From the NCBI GenBank assembly GCA_965222935.1, contig CBDCVA010000002.1, forward strand, positions 1,984,001 to 2,048,000: a DNA stretch of 64,000 bases, in the 5' to 3' direction. Position 1 is the stretch's first letter. Each line of letters starts with the position of its first letter. Under the pieces are notes generated by a model. It searched no databases. It saw only the letters and a program-made list of their open reading frames with translations, and had not been told where the DNA came from. Below, piece by piece: positions 8,520 through 17,087 of this stretch. The position numbers and the translations under genes were made by a program. Origin of the DNA: CBDCVA01 sp965222935 [NCBI: Candidatus Latescibacterota bacterium]. GTDB taxonomy: Bacteria; Latescibacterota; CBDCVA01.

Positions 8520-9434
8520 CTATGGGGATAGCATGGCCCCGGCTTCGGTTAGTACAGCCAGCGCCTCGAAAGCTGCCTGCCGGACCTTGAGGTTCGGGTC
8601 CTCCTGGCTCAGCCGTGTGAAAAGCGCCTCCGCTTTCGAATCCCCGAGCAGAGCCAGGCCCTTGATCGCTTCTACCGTCACATCAACCCGCTGCTCCTCG
8701 GACATCCCCCGGAGACCGGCCAGGTACTCCCGCTCGGCCGCGCGGCGTAGGATCGGTGCGCCCGCGGGGTCCCCTTGTCGGGCCAGGGACAGCGCCGCGT
8801 TCCAGCGAACGTCGGGCTCGGCGTCGTCCAGCGCCTCCCGCAGAACGTCCGTGGTAGCGGGCGAAGGCAGTGCGCCCAGCGCGTGGACCGCCATCTTGCG
8901 CACACCGCTATCGGCGTCGTTGCGCGCGATGCGAGCTAAGGAAGGCACGGCCCTGGCGTCGCCCAGTGTGCCAAGACCCCAGGCAGCGTAGATGCGCGTC
9001 TCGGTGTCGGGGTCGTCGAGCACAGCGGTGAGGAGCTCCAGCGCAACCGGATCGCCCAGCCTGCCGAGGGCCAGGGCGAGGTAACGCCGGATGCGCGGGT
9101 CCTGGTCCTGCGAATGCGCGAAGACCTCCGCTACCTCCCGCGCAAAGCTGGGATCGCGTGTGCCGCCGTCATCGTTGATGAGCATCTGCGAGAGCTCGAA
9201 TGCGGCCTGAAACCGGCGGTTGACGCGACCGCTCTTCACCTCGGCCAGGTAGTCGTGTGCGGTGCGCCGCTCGCCCGTGAGCCATCCGAACAAGAGGAAG
9301 AGCAGCACCCCCACCGTGACGACCGCCCCAGGGATCAAGAAGAACCCGGCGATCAGTTGGAAGGCGGGTTTTTCCTCTTTCTCGTCTTCGGGGTCGTCGT
9401 CCTCGAAACGTTCGGGAACGGGTAGTTGATCCAC
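8520..9434 (-). CDS. Membrane-anchored HEAT-repeat protein linked to the cytochrome operon
   Basis: 304 residues from GTG 9434, chosen because a GGGAGG ribosome site lies 9 nt upstream. It has an acidic N-terminal tail (EDDDPEDEKEE), one transmembrane helix (about residues 28-55), then five or six HEAT/PBS-lyase-like repeats such as LALGRLGDPVALELL and AAWGLGTLGDARAVPSL. Such repeats bind proteins and suggest a scaffold rather than a catalyst. It is the last gene on the minus strand after the Rieske/cytochrome b/multiheme genes, so an assembly or docking role for that complex is a reasonable inference. It is separated from the cytochrome gene by about 550 bp, so it may have its own promoter. 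Confidence 0.7.
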   Translation of the reverse strand: MDQLPVPERFEDDDPEDEKEEKPAFQLIAGFFLIPGAVVTVGVLLFLLFGWLTGERRTAHDYLAEVKSGRVNRRFQAAFELSQMLINDDGGTRDPSFAREVAEVFAHSQDQDPRIRRYLALALGRLGDPVALELLTAVLDDPDTETRIYAAWGLGTLGDARAVPSLARIARNDADSGVRKMAVHALGALPSPATTDVLREALDDAEPDVRWNAALSLARQGDPAGAPILRRAAEREYLAGLRGMSEEQRVDVTVEAIKGLALLGDSKAEALFTRLSQEDPNLKVRQAAFEALAVLTEAGAMLSP

Positions 9435-9980
9435 GCCTCTGCACCTCCCAATCACCTCGACGCGCCGGCTAAGATCGGCCGGTCTTCAGCCCTAAGATCA
9501 CCCCTGAGCGCATGAGCGTCAAGCCGTTGCTGGGCGATGCAACCCGTTGTCTTCGGAACTTTGGGCGGATCAGAGAGTCCTTGGTGGAGATCGAGAGATG
9601 AAGCTTGGGTTGCCGCTCATGGAATGGCGGTAAAGTGTTGAAGTCGGCGGACTCGACCTAGGTGCCTCATACGGACCCGGCTTACGTACCTCAGGCGGAT
9701 TCGACCGACGCGATTCAGACGAATTCGACCGGCGTGCCGCAGATCGATCCCGCGAACTTCACCGATAGCACAACTGTCGACACCCGCACTTCCCACTGAT
9801 GTCTGGCGCAAGCGGCCTTGGCGTTCATTATGGGTTTTGCGGATCGCAGTCAACCTGTCCATGGTGAGCTATGATGGGGAGCGCACGCTTATGGTGATAC
9901 GTGCGCTCGGTCACCGCGGACCGATCATGCCGTCATCCTGAACTGGGCCCAAGGATCGAAGGAGAGGCCAAGCGGCGGCG
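9435..9980. other. 546-bp intergenic region with a hairpin and a degenerate coding-like repeat
   Basis: No intact gene is recognised. A perfect 8-bp hairpin stem lies at 9880-9887/9900-9907. A plus-strand frame at 9638-9799 reads like decayed low-complexity protein: ADST, then a stop codon, then VPHTDPAYVPQADSTD and TNSTGVPQIDPAN, with about 33-nt imperfect repetition. The tract GTCATCCTGAACTGGGCCCA near 9930 resembles a common dispersed bacterial motif. No T-rich terminator follows the cytochrome gene. Confidence 0.45.
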
Positions 9981-12818
9981 TTATTGGCGCAGGGTGAGCA
10001 GGTACTCGCGGATGGCGGCGATCTGAAGGCCCGTGTCACCGCCCAACACGTCGGGCAAGGGTGACTCGCCCTCGTAGAAGAAAGTGGGCATGTTGGTGCC
10101 CTCCTGGAGTTTCTGTGGGTCGAGCATCCACTCATCGATCCACATGGGGCGCAGGCGATGTTTGGCCATCCGTAGATCCGGCGCCAGGTTCGAGGCTCCC
10201 AGAGCGGCTGCCGCGGCGCCCACGTCCCCCACGGGATGGCACTGCGCGCACCTGAACATCTCCACGATCTCTCCGCCCACTTGCACGAGCTCGGGGTCCG
10301 GCTCCCGCTCGTGGGGCGCGAAGTCCGGGAACGGCTGGTCGTCCAGCGCCGCGAAGTAGTGCGTCAGCTTGCGAGCGTGGTCGTCCGGGAGGTTAAACGT
10401 GGGCATGCGCGCCCTCAGCCACGGTCGGATGGGTGTGGGTTCCTTCAAGAAGTGGTAGAGCCACTCCGACTGCACCTTGTGCCCCTCGCCCGAGAGCACC
10501 GGCGGCCAGAAACCGGGGTCCTCGATGGTGTCCCGGATCGCTCCGCCTTCGCCCTCGATCATGTGACAGCCCTTGCAGTTCCAGTTGCGCACCAACCAGC
10601 GGCTCGTCTCGATCGCTGGCTCGGCCGGGCCGAGGTCGCGGATGCTCGTCGGCGGGACGGGGGCGGCGCCTTTTCCGACGCGGTCGGACGTGAACGAAAG
10701 TAGCGCAAGCGTGAGCGACTGCGCGTCCTCCTCGCTGAACCTGAAGTCGGGCATTCGAAGCTGTTCCTGCCGCGCCTTGACTTTCCCCGCGTCGAACGAG
10801 CGCGGGTGGCGCAGCTTATGGTAGAACCAGTCCCACTTGGTCTCGGGGAGATCCACGAAGCCGAAGTCCAACTGTTTGGTGAGCTTGTTCCCCTCCTCGG
10901 TGAGTTCGGTCCCGATCGGCTGCGCTCCCTCGAAGCCCCCAATCACGTGGCAGCCGGCGCAGCCGTAACGTCTGATGGCCTCCTCACCCAGCCTCATGAC
11001 CTTCTCGGACGCTGTCCATACGCCCAGCGTATCGGCGACATCCGACGCGCTGTAGCGTGCGCTCAGGTAACTCGTCAATAGCTCGTCAACGACCCCCGAT
11101 TTCGCCGTGGGTTTCGCCACTTTCTCGAAGCTTGCGGGCGCCTTCAGCGTCGTGAGGTAGCTCGCGATGTCCCGCGCCTCCTCGTCGGTGAGCCGCATAT
11201 CCGGCATTTTCGTTTCGGGGAAATAGGCAGCGGGGTCTTTGAGCCACCGGTACAACCATTCGTAGGATGTCTTCTCACCCAGCCCCACTAGGCTCGGTCC
11301 GTGCTTCCGCGGGCTCGCCCTGTCGTACTGCTCGATCTCCTCCTCCAGCACGTGGCAGGCCAGGCACCCCACCGTCCGAACCAATTCCTCCCCGCGTGCA
11401 GGGTCGCCGTTCCCGATCGGGACGGATTCGGGCGCCGACTTGGCGGAATGCTCGAAGAGGTAGGTCGTCATCGCGGCGATCTCCGCGTCGTTCATGTCCA
11501 CTTCGTGCGGCTGCGAGGTATTCTCCAGGTCGAAGAAATGCGGCATACGCGTGTCCGGTCGAAACGCGCTTGGTGCCTTGATCCACTTCTTCACCCACGC
11601 GGGATGGGTCTTCGTGGCGATGGCGACGAGGTCGGGACCGGCTTTTCGGGTCTCTTTGAAAAAGGTGTTCTTGTGGCAGCCCAGGCACCCCATCCGTTCA
11701 AATAGTTCCAGGCCCCGGTTGAGCTTGGAGGCCTGGGGCACGGCCACCTCGTTGTGGTGGCACTTCCAGCAGGAGGCCTCCGTATATTGAAGCGGGAACA
11801 TCGGATAGTCCCAGTAGTGCGGCGGCTTCCAGTCGTACTTCTCCCGCCACTCGCGCTCTTGCTCGGCGTCGCGCGGCGTATGCTCGGCGTTCAGGAATGA
11901 GAGAGAGCGGCCGTGGCCCTGGTGACAGGACGTGCAGCCGTGCTTCTCTATCGGGTGCGGCGACGAACTCCCGACGTAGAGGTCCAGCCTCGGGTGCGAA
12001 CGGAAGGGCTGTTGCTCGTCCTCGAACCCTGGCTTGTCGATGGCCAGATGGCAGGAGTGACAGCGGTCCACCGCCTTGACGGCCAGGAAATTGACGTCGA
12101 ACCAGACGTCGGCCAACACGACCTGTTTGACCTCCAGCGTGGGATCGATGAAATCCAGCATCGGCAGGTCACGGAAGACGTCGTTGATGAAATTGTGCTC
12201 GATCCCCGCCAGCTTGCTCCGGAGCCGCCTCCCATCGCGCATGAGCTCGTCAAGACCCCGCTGCGCCTCGTCGCGCACCGCCATATGTCCCTTAAGTTCG
12301 GTGTTCGCCAGGTCGCGCTTCTTGGTGCTCCCGTCGAGTTTGTTCTTGAGCGCGGTGACCTCGTCCTCCAGTCTAGCCAGCTCCCGCCGGAGCTCGGCTG
12401 CCCCCGAATCTCCGTGAGCGATCGCCTCCTCGGTCTCGTACTTCTTCGCGTCGTAGATCGATTTCTCGATCTGATAGACCTGGTTGGCCTTGTATGCCTC
12501 GCCGTCGAGTCGAGTGATCCGACGCTGGAGCTTGTCCACCTCCGCCTGGCGCGCCGCGATCTCCGCGCGGCCCGTCTCCAGCTTTTTCTCGAGCGCGGCG
12601 ACCGCCTCCGGATCAATCGCCTCGGCGGCCTGGGCGATGGCTTCTTCGGTCTGCTGGATCTCCAGGGTCCGGAACTCGCGCTGGTGCTGCTTCCACTCGC
12701 GCGAGTAGTCCGCCAGGATCAGCCAGACCGTCGCCACTAGGAACAGAAGGCTCCCTATCCCGAACCAGAGGTTCAGGGTGGACATCTTGTGGACGTGTTC
12801 TCGCTCGCGCTGGTTCAT
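9981..12818 (-). CDS. Membrane-anchored octaheme c-type cytochrome with coiled coil
   Basis: A 945-residue protein with one N-terminal transmembrane helix (residues 17-37) and a long predicted coiled coil (about 50-205). Eight CxxCH heme sites start at residues 253, 295, 350, 378, 485, 620, 748 and 857. Several cytochrome-c-like domains carry a distal methionine in an xMPxF/xMPDM context (for example 424, 538, 689, 805, 910). It lies 50 bp downstream of the subunit IV-like gene on the minus strand. No cytochrome c1 or f gene is visible, so it probably accepts electrons from the Rieske protein. This role is inferred from context; the heme count is seen directly. Confidence 0.88.
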   Translation of the reverse strand: MNQREREHVHKMSTLNLWFGIGSLLFLVATVWLILADYSREWKQHQREFRTLEIQQTEEAIAQAAEAIDPEAVAALEKKLETGRAEIAARQAEVDKLQRRITRLDGEAYKANQVYQIEKSIYDAKKYETEEAIAHGDSGAAELRRELARLEDEVTALKNKLDGSTKKRDLANTELKGHMAVRDEAQRGLDELMRDGRRLRSKLAGIEHNFINDVFRDLPMLDFIDPTLEVKQVVLADVWFDVNFLAVKAVDRCHSCHLAIDKPGFEDEQQPFRSHPRLDLYVGSSSPHPIEKHGCTSCHQGHGRSLSFLNAEHTPRDAEQEREWREKYDWKPPHYWDYPMFPLQYTEASCWKCHHNEVAVPQASKLNRGLELFERMGCLGCHKNTFFKETRKAGPDLVAIATKTHPAWVKKWIKAPSAFRPDTRMPHFFDLENTSQPHEVDMNDAEIAAMTTYLFEHSAKSAPESVPIGNGDPARGEELVRTVGCLACHVLEEEIEQYDRASPRKHGPSLVGLGEKTSYEWLYRWLKDPAAYFPETKMPDMRLTDEEARDIASYLTTLKAPASFEKVAKPTAKSGVVDELLTSYLSARYSASDVADTLGVWTASEKVMRLGEEAIRRYGCAGCHVIGGFEGAQPIGTELTEEGNKLTKQLDFGFVDLPETKWDWFYHKLRHPRSFDAGKVKARQEQLRMPDFRFSEEDAQSLTLALLSFTSDRVGKGAAPVPPTSIRDLGPAEPAIETSRWLVRNWNCKGCHMIEGEGGAIRDTIEDPGFWPPVLSGEGHKVQSEWLYHFLKEPTPIRPWLRARMPTFNLPDDHARKLTHYFAALDDQPFPDFAPHEREPDPELVQVGGEIVEMFRCAQCHPVGDVGAAAAALGASNLAPDLRMAKHRLRPMWIDEWMLDPQKLQEGTNMPTFFYEGESPLPDVLGGDTGLQIAAIREYLLTLRQ

Positions 12819-12867
12819 CGGCTCCGCGCTGTGCTCAGGCCCGGTTTCTATGGAAGAGATGACGCCG

Positions 12868-13950
12868 TCAGAAGTTCAAGAAGTACTCTGGGATAGCGAT
12901 GATATACTTGAGATTGAGACTCCACCGGAGAATCATCTTGATCGGCAGCGTTAGCATGGTCAGCAAGAGGACCATCAGGACGGCGTAGCGAGCACCGCCG
13001 ATCTGCTGCCGGTAGGCCTTCATGATCGTCTTGGCCAATAGCGGCGGCAGGATCAGGTAATAGCCGCCCAATAACCCGATGCCAAAGATCTCCCGCGTGA
13101 ACCAGTGGCCCGGCAGCGGCCGGCTGAGCAGCTTGACGTATATGAGTTCCGAGAGATTGACGTTCACTAGCGGCACCAGCTTGTGGACATCCCACGCCTC
13201 GTAGGGACCGAAGAAGTTCCAGTTCGGTCCGCGAAGGAACGTCCCGACGAAGATCAGAAGGAGCCACAGGATCAGAAAACCGAACATGTATCCGGTGATG
13301 GCGAACTGCCGGTCTTTGAAGCAGTAGTAACCGTTGCCTTTGGGGTTCTTATCGATGTAAGGAATGGCGGAAAGCCCTATGATGATCAAGGTCGGCGCCA
13401 CCACCCCGGCCATCCACGGGTCGAAGTAGACCAGCATCTCCTGTAACCCTAAGAAGTACCACGGCGCCTTCGAGGGATTGGGTGTGTCGGTCGGGTTGGC
13501 CGGCTGCTCGATCGGGGCCGAGACGGCAACCGACCACACCAAGAGGAGCACGCTCACGAAGATCAGGACGATCAGCTCCTCGTACACCAGATGGGGCCAG
13601 GTGTAGTCCTTCTCCGCTCCACCGTCCGCCAGCTCGTAGACGGGCTCTCCCCGCTCGATGCGCTTGTCGTTTCCGTGAGCTTGGTAGAGCGATAGCCACG
13701 TGGCACCGCCCACGATGAAGATCAGCCCCGCGATGGGGATGTTGTCTCCCTTGGTGACGATGTGGTAGAAGTTGTCGTTGAACATGCTGAGGGTAAACCC
13801 CCCCCCCACCAGGATCAGCATGATGATCCCCGCTTTGATCGTCCATAGCCGCCGGATGCGGATCGCCACGATCATGGCGGCCGTCGCGGGTACAAAGAAG
13901 ATCCGGGGGTCCGCCAGGACATTGATCACGTGCTGGAGGGTTTCGATCAT
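12868..13950 (-). CDS. Cytochrome b C-terminal domain / subunit IV-like protein, N-terminally extended
   Basis: 360 residues. The quinol-site motif is PNPSKAPWYFLGLQE (about residues 162-176), the PWYF variant found in some bacterial bc complexes instead of PEWY. Three C-terminal helices follow the quinone-site loop. The N-terminal 110 residues add about three further helices that a b6f subunit IV lacks. The gene lies 4 bp after the cytochrome b N-terminal gene, so the two halves of cytochrome b are split, as in b6f-type enzymes. Confidence 0.88.
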   Translation of the reverse strand: MIETLQHVINVLADPRIFFVPATAAMIVAIRIRRLWTIKAGIIMLILVGGGFTLSMFNDNFYHIVTKGDNIPIAGLIFIVGGATWLSLYQAHGNDKRIERGEPVYELADGGAEKDYTWPHLVYEELIVLIFVSVLLLVWSVAVSAPIEQPANPTDTPNPSKAPWYFLGLQEMLVYFDPWMAGVVAPTLIIIGLSAIPYIDKNPKGNGYYCFKDRQFAITGYMFGFLILWLLLIFVGTFLRGPNWNFFGPYEAWDVHKLVPLVNVNLSELIYVKLLSRPLPGHWFTREIFGIGLLGGYYLILPPLLAKTIMKAYRQQIGGARYAVLMVLLLTMLTLPIKMILRWSLNLKYIIAIPEYFLNF

Positions 13951-13954
13951 GGGT

Positions 13955-14764
13955 CTACAGGGGGCCCGAGATGCCTCCGTCCTTGCGCACGCGCCAGAAG
14001 TGCATGGCCATGAGAATCGTCGCCACGAACGGGATGGCGACGCAGTGCAGGACGTAGAACCTCAGGAGTGCCCCCTCGCCGACGAAGCGGCCGGCCAAGA
14101 GCGCAAACCGCGCGTCGTTACTGCCGTGCACCAGGCTGATGTCCCCGATCTTGAGCAGCGCTGCACCCGGGCCCTCGTGGCCCATGAAGGGCGTCGCACG
14201 CGCCATGTTGGCGCCCACCGTCACCGCCCAGATCGCGAGCTGGTCCCACGGGAGCAGGTAACCCGTGAAGCTCAGAAGGAGCGTCAGAACCAAAAGAATG
14301 ACCCCGATCACCCAGTTGAACTCCCGCGGCGGCTTGTACGCCCCCGTCATGAAGACCCGGAACATGTGGAGCCACACGATGATGACCATCAGGTGCGCCC
14401 CCCAGCGATGCAGCTCGCGCATCAGCCCTAACGGCACCTGCTCGCGCAAGTCCACGATGTCCGTGTACGCGAACTCCAGGGTCGGGCGGTAGTAGAACAT
14501 CAGCAGGATGCCCGTGACCACCTCGACCATGAACATGAAGAACGAAAGCCCGCCCATGCACCAGGTGTACCGCATCTTGAGGCCGCTGCGCCGGAGCTTG
14601 ATCGGGTGCAGATGCAGGACCACGTTGCTGAGCACGATCAGGCCGCGGTCGCGGTTGGTCTCCACCCACCGGTTGCGGAAGACCGAGCTCCAGATCTGCG
14701 ATCCCGCTATATACCGCCACCAGCGCGGGCGGGTCGGGATTTGTTGACGTTCTGCGACTGGCAT
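13955..14764 (-). CDS. Cytochrome b6-type N-terminal subunit of quinol:cytochrome c reductase
   Basis: 269 residues with four core transmembrane helices. Candidate heme ligands are His119/His133 (spacing 14) in the second core helix and His240/His255 (spacing 15) in the fourth. The 15-residue spacing is the b6-type arrangement. [13 protein letters not shown] matches the conserved SGxLLPW loop of the Qo site. It contacts quinol and passes electrons across the membrane, while the Rieske protein takes the high-potential branch. It lies between the Rieske and subunit IV genes; start ATG 14764. Confidence 0.93.
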   Translation of the reverse strand: MPVAERQQIPTRPRWWRYIAGSQIWSSVFRNRWVETNRDRGLIVLSNVVLHLHPIKLRRSGLKMRYTWCMGGLSFFMFMVEVVTGILLMFYYRPTLEFAYTDIVDLREQVPLGLMRELHRWGAHLMVIIVWLHMFRVFMTGAYKPPREFNWVIGVILLVLTLLLSFTGYLLPWDQLAIWAVTVGANMARATPFMGHEGPGAALLKIGDISLVHGSNDARFALLAGRFVGEGALLRFYVLHCVAIPFVATILMAMHFWRVRKDGGISGPL

Positions 14765-14787
14765 CGTCTATCCTCTCCCGGCGGGGC

Positions 14788-15855
14788 CTACGCCCAGCGC
14801 AGATACGCCTCGGGCTGCGACCATTCGCCTTTCTCGTAGAAGAATTTCTTGCTCTTGTCCACTAAGATTTGCCCGTCCTCCGCCATCACGATCCGGTAGC
14901 GCTCTAAGGGCCGAGGCGCGGGGCCCTCGAAGTGGATCCCCGACTTGCGGAAGCCCGATCCGTGGCAGGGGCACTTGTACTTCTGCTCGGCCTCCAGCCA
15001 GTTGGGCGTGCAGCCCAGATGGGTGCATACCGTCGCAAGCGCATAGAACCCGTCCGCCTCGCGCACGACCCAAACGCCGTACTTCGCTTTCCAGCGCATG
15101 TCTACGGCGTTCACATCATACTCATGCGGGTAACCCGCCTTGAAAGCCAAAGGCGGCTCGAACAGCACGTTGGGGAAGAAGAACCGGCCCATAGCGGTCA
15201 GAAAGGCGAAGGTCGCCGCCGCGAACGCTGCCCATCCCACGAAGATCCAGTTGAGGAACGTCCGCCGCGTGAAGACCGCCTGGACTTCCCCTTCGCTCAC
15301 CAGTACTGGTGCCACACCGGCCACCGGTTTGCGCCTGAAGTCCTCTTCCTTCCGCGGCGGGCGTGCCGGTCGCGGGCGCACCGGAGCGCGTGCGGCCGCG
15401 GGCCGCGCTGGCGCTCTAACCGGAGTGGCGGGCGCTGCGGGTGCCGCTGCTGGAGCTGCAGCCGGCGCACTCCCCAGGTTGACGGTCCCTGCCGCCAACG
15501 CATCCTGGACGCGCTTCATGGCGCCAGCCCCCAGCCGGCCGTGCGCTTTGACCTCGATGCCTAGCGCCTCTGCCGCCGCACGGAGCTGCTCGGCGCTGAG
15601 GTCGCTCGCGCTGACGGGACCTCCCGCCGCCGCCGCTGCAGGCTGAGGTGCGGCTGGGGCCTGCGGGGCTGCTGGCGCCGCTGCCACGCCGAGCGTCGCC
15701 AGGTCCAGTTCGCCGGACTCGAGGGCCTCCTGGACGCGCTTCATGGCACCGGCACCCAGCCGGCCATGCGCCTTGACCTCGATGCCTAGCGCCTCCGCCG
15801 CCGCCCGAAGCTGCTCCGCGTTCAATGGACTGGCGTTACCTTCCGGGGGTGTCAT
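14788..15855 (-). CDS. Rieske iron-sulfur subunit with two N-terminal repeat modules
   Basis: 355 residues from ATG 15855, preceded by an AGGAGAG ribosome site. The C-terminal Rieske fold has both cluster motifs, CTHLGC (277-282) and CPCHGSGF (295-302). A twin-arginine TRRTFLNW segment precedes the single transmembrane anchor (about 200-222). Unusually, the cytoplasmic N-terminus carries two near-identical 33-residue modules (about 13-45 and 88-120, AEQLRAAAEALGIEVKAHGR...). Ala/Pro linkers join them. The LGIEVKxH core resembles the IF2 N-terminal helical module (inference). First gene of the reductase operon. Confidence 0.9.
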   Translation of the reverse strand: MTPPEGNASPLNAEQLRAAAEALGIEVKAHGRLGAGAMKRVQEALESGELDLATLGVAAAPAAPQAPAAPQPAAAAAGGPVSASDLSAEQLRAAAEALGIEVKAHGRLGAGAMKRVQDALAAGTVNLGSAPAAAPAAAPAAPATPVRAPARPAAARAPVRPRPARPPRKEEDFRRKPVAGVAPVLVSEGEVQAVFTRRTFLNWIFVGWAAFAAATFAFLTAMGRFFFPNVLFEPPLAFKAGYPHEYDVNAVDMRWKAKYGVWVVREADGFYALATVCTHLGCTPNWLEAEQKYKCPCHGSGFRKSGIHFEGPAPRPLERYRIVMAEDGQILVDKSKKFFYEKGEWSQPEAYLRWA

Positions 15856-15942
15856 GCCTCTCCTGGCACGCTGCCATACGATACCGACCTGCCACCGCCA
15901 TCTTGAGCCCATCCAGCGAGGGTCCGGCGCCAAGGCAAAACC

Positions 15943-15972
15943 ATAGTACAAGACGGCCCCGCAGCTTGTCAA
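15943..15972 (-). promoter_or_regulatory. Candidate sigma-70 promoter of the quinol-cytochrome reductase operon
   Basis: On the minus strand TTGACA (15972-15967) is followed after 18 bases by TACTAT (15948-15943), about 90 bp upstream of the Rieske start. The divergent lipocalin-like gene starts at 16046, so this 190-bp spacer serves both directions. Confidence 0.55.
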
Positions 15973-16045
15973 GCGCAAGCCCGCAGCTTGACACCCCTGC
16001 CTCATGTGATCACCTTATACACTACACACTGAGAGGGTAAAACCG

Positions 16046-16873
16046 ATGCGAAACCCCATCTGGCGTATTCGCGCCCTTGTGATGGTCACGCTGCTCTTCT
16101 GGCAGTGCGGCAAAACGGCCACGGGACCCGAACAACAGACGCTCCGTGAGCGGCTCATTGGCACGTGGTGGAGGCAAGCGGACGAGCCGGAGTCGTCGGG
16201 GGTCGATGCCGTGGTCTTGCGGTTCCGCGACGACGGGTTCATGACGTCACGCCTAATCTCCTTCCAGGAGGGGGGCAGCCAAGAGTGGGAGGTTCTATAC
16301 GCCCGTTGGGAACTGGAGAACGACAGCCTCACCATCACGCTCGTTCAAGACGAGGATGGATTATCCAGCCTGTCCTTTACCGTCATGATCGCTTTCGAGG
16401 ACGAGGCTCTGATCCTCCCCGAGCCTTACAGCGACGAACGCTATACCTATCAGCCCGGCGGCATCCCTCCCGAAGCCATCCCGGAGGGCAATGCCTTGAG
16501 CGGGACGGTCACTTATTCCGACGGGCCCTACAACGGGATCCTCGTTGCGGCGTATAAATTCGAGAGTCGGGACGGGGGTGAGGACGTGTTTCTGGTCGAT
16601 CACGGCGGGGCCGTCCTGCTCGTCGGAGGTGAGTGGGATATTTGGGGACTGGATGATGGCGTCTGGTTCGTCTGGGCCACCGTCTTTGGAGAGGATGGCG
16701 ACGCGGTGGCGGGCAGCATCGTCGTCAGTGAGGCGGGCGACGTCATCGCCGATGTGATGTTAGAAGACCTTGAGACGATATCCCTCGCTGACTTCGATGG
16801 CATCCCCCTCGAGGGCGGCCAGCAGGTCGTGACGGGGATCGACATTGCCCTGAAGGCCCCGGGGCGGCCGTAG
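16046..16873 (+). CDS. Exported lipocalin-like protein, paralog 1 (C-terminus frameshifted)
   Basis: 275 residues. A hydrophobic N-terminus ends in FWQC, a non-ideal lipobox that could make this copy a lipoprotein. The body starts RERLIGTWW, as in lipocalin-like domains, and a Greek-key-type GTVTYSDGPYNGI segment follows near residue 150. It is the most divergent of three tandem copies. The conserved C-terminal tail of the other two (VEATTWGEVKARSR) is present here but in another frame at 16870-16914, so a one-base indel has replaced the true end with an early stop. Start preceded by GAGAGGG. Function unknown. Confidence 0.65.
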   Translation: MRNPIWRIRALVMVTLLFWQCGKTATGPEQQTLRERLIGTWWRQADEPESSGVDAVVLRFRDDGFMTSRLISFQEGGSQEWEVLYARWELENDSLTITLVQDEDGLSSLSFTVMIAFEDEALILPEPYSDERYTYQPGGIPPEAIPEGNALSGTVTYSDGPYNGILVAAYKFESRDGGEDVFLVDHGGAVLLVGGEWDIWGLDDGVWFVWATVFGEDGDAVAGSIVVSEAGDVIADVMLEDLETISLADFDGIPLEGGQQVVTGIDIALKAPGRP

Positions 16874-16914
16874 AAGCGACCGCGTGGGGCGACGTGAAAG
16901 CGCTTTTCCGCTGA
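16870..16914 (+). pseudogene. Out-of-frame remnant of the paralog 1 C-terminal tail
   Basis: Reading from 16870 gives VEATAWGDVKALFR then a stop, matching the tails VEATTWGEVKARSR and VETTTWGEVKARSR of the two following paralogs. It is offset from the main frame of the first copy, showing a recent single-base insertion or deletion just upstream. Confidence 0.7.
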
Positions 16915-17087
16915 ACCGCGCGAATCTTCTGCTTTACCCACTCCCTCCTCATTTCGGGAGCGTCGGATCATTTTATTTGAAACTCTTACGTTGAATGCAC
17001 AGTCCGCACTATAGGTGTAGGTGGGATGTCCCTCAGTAAGGGACGCGCCCTGTGGCGTACACGCTCAAAAGAAAGGTAGGGTACCCG

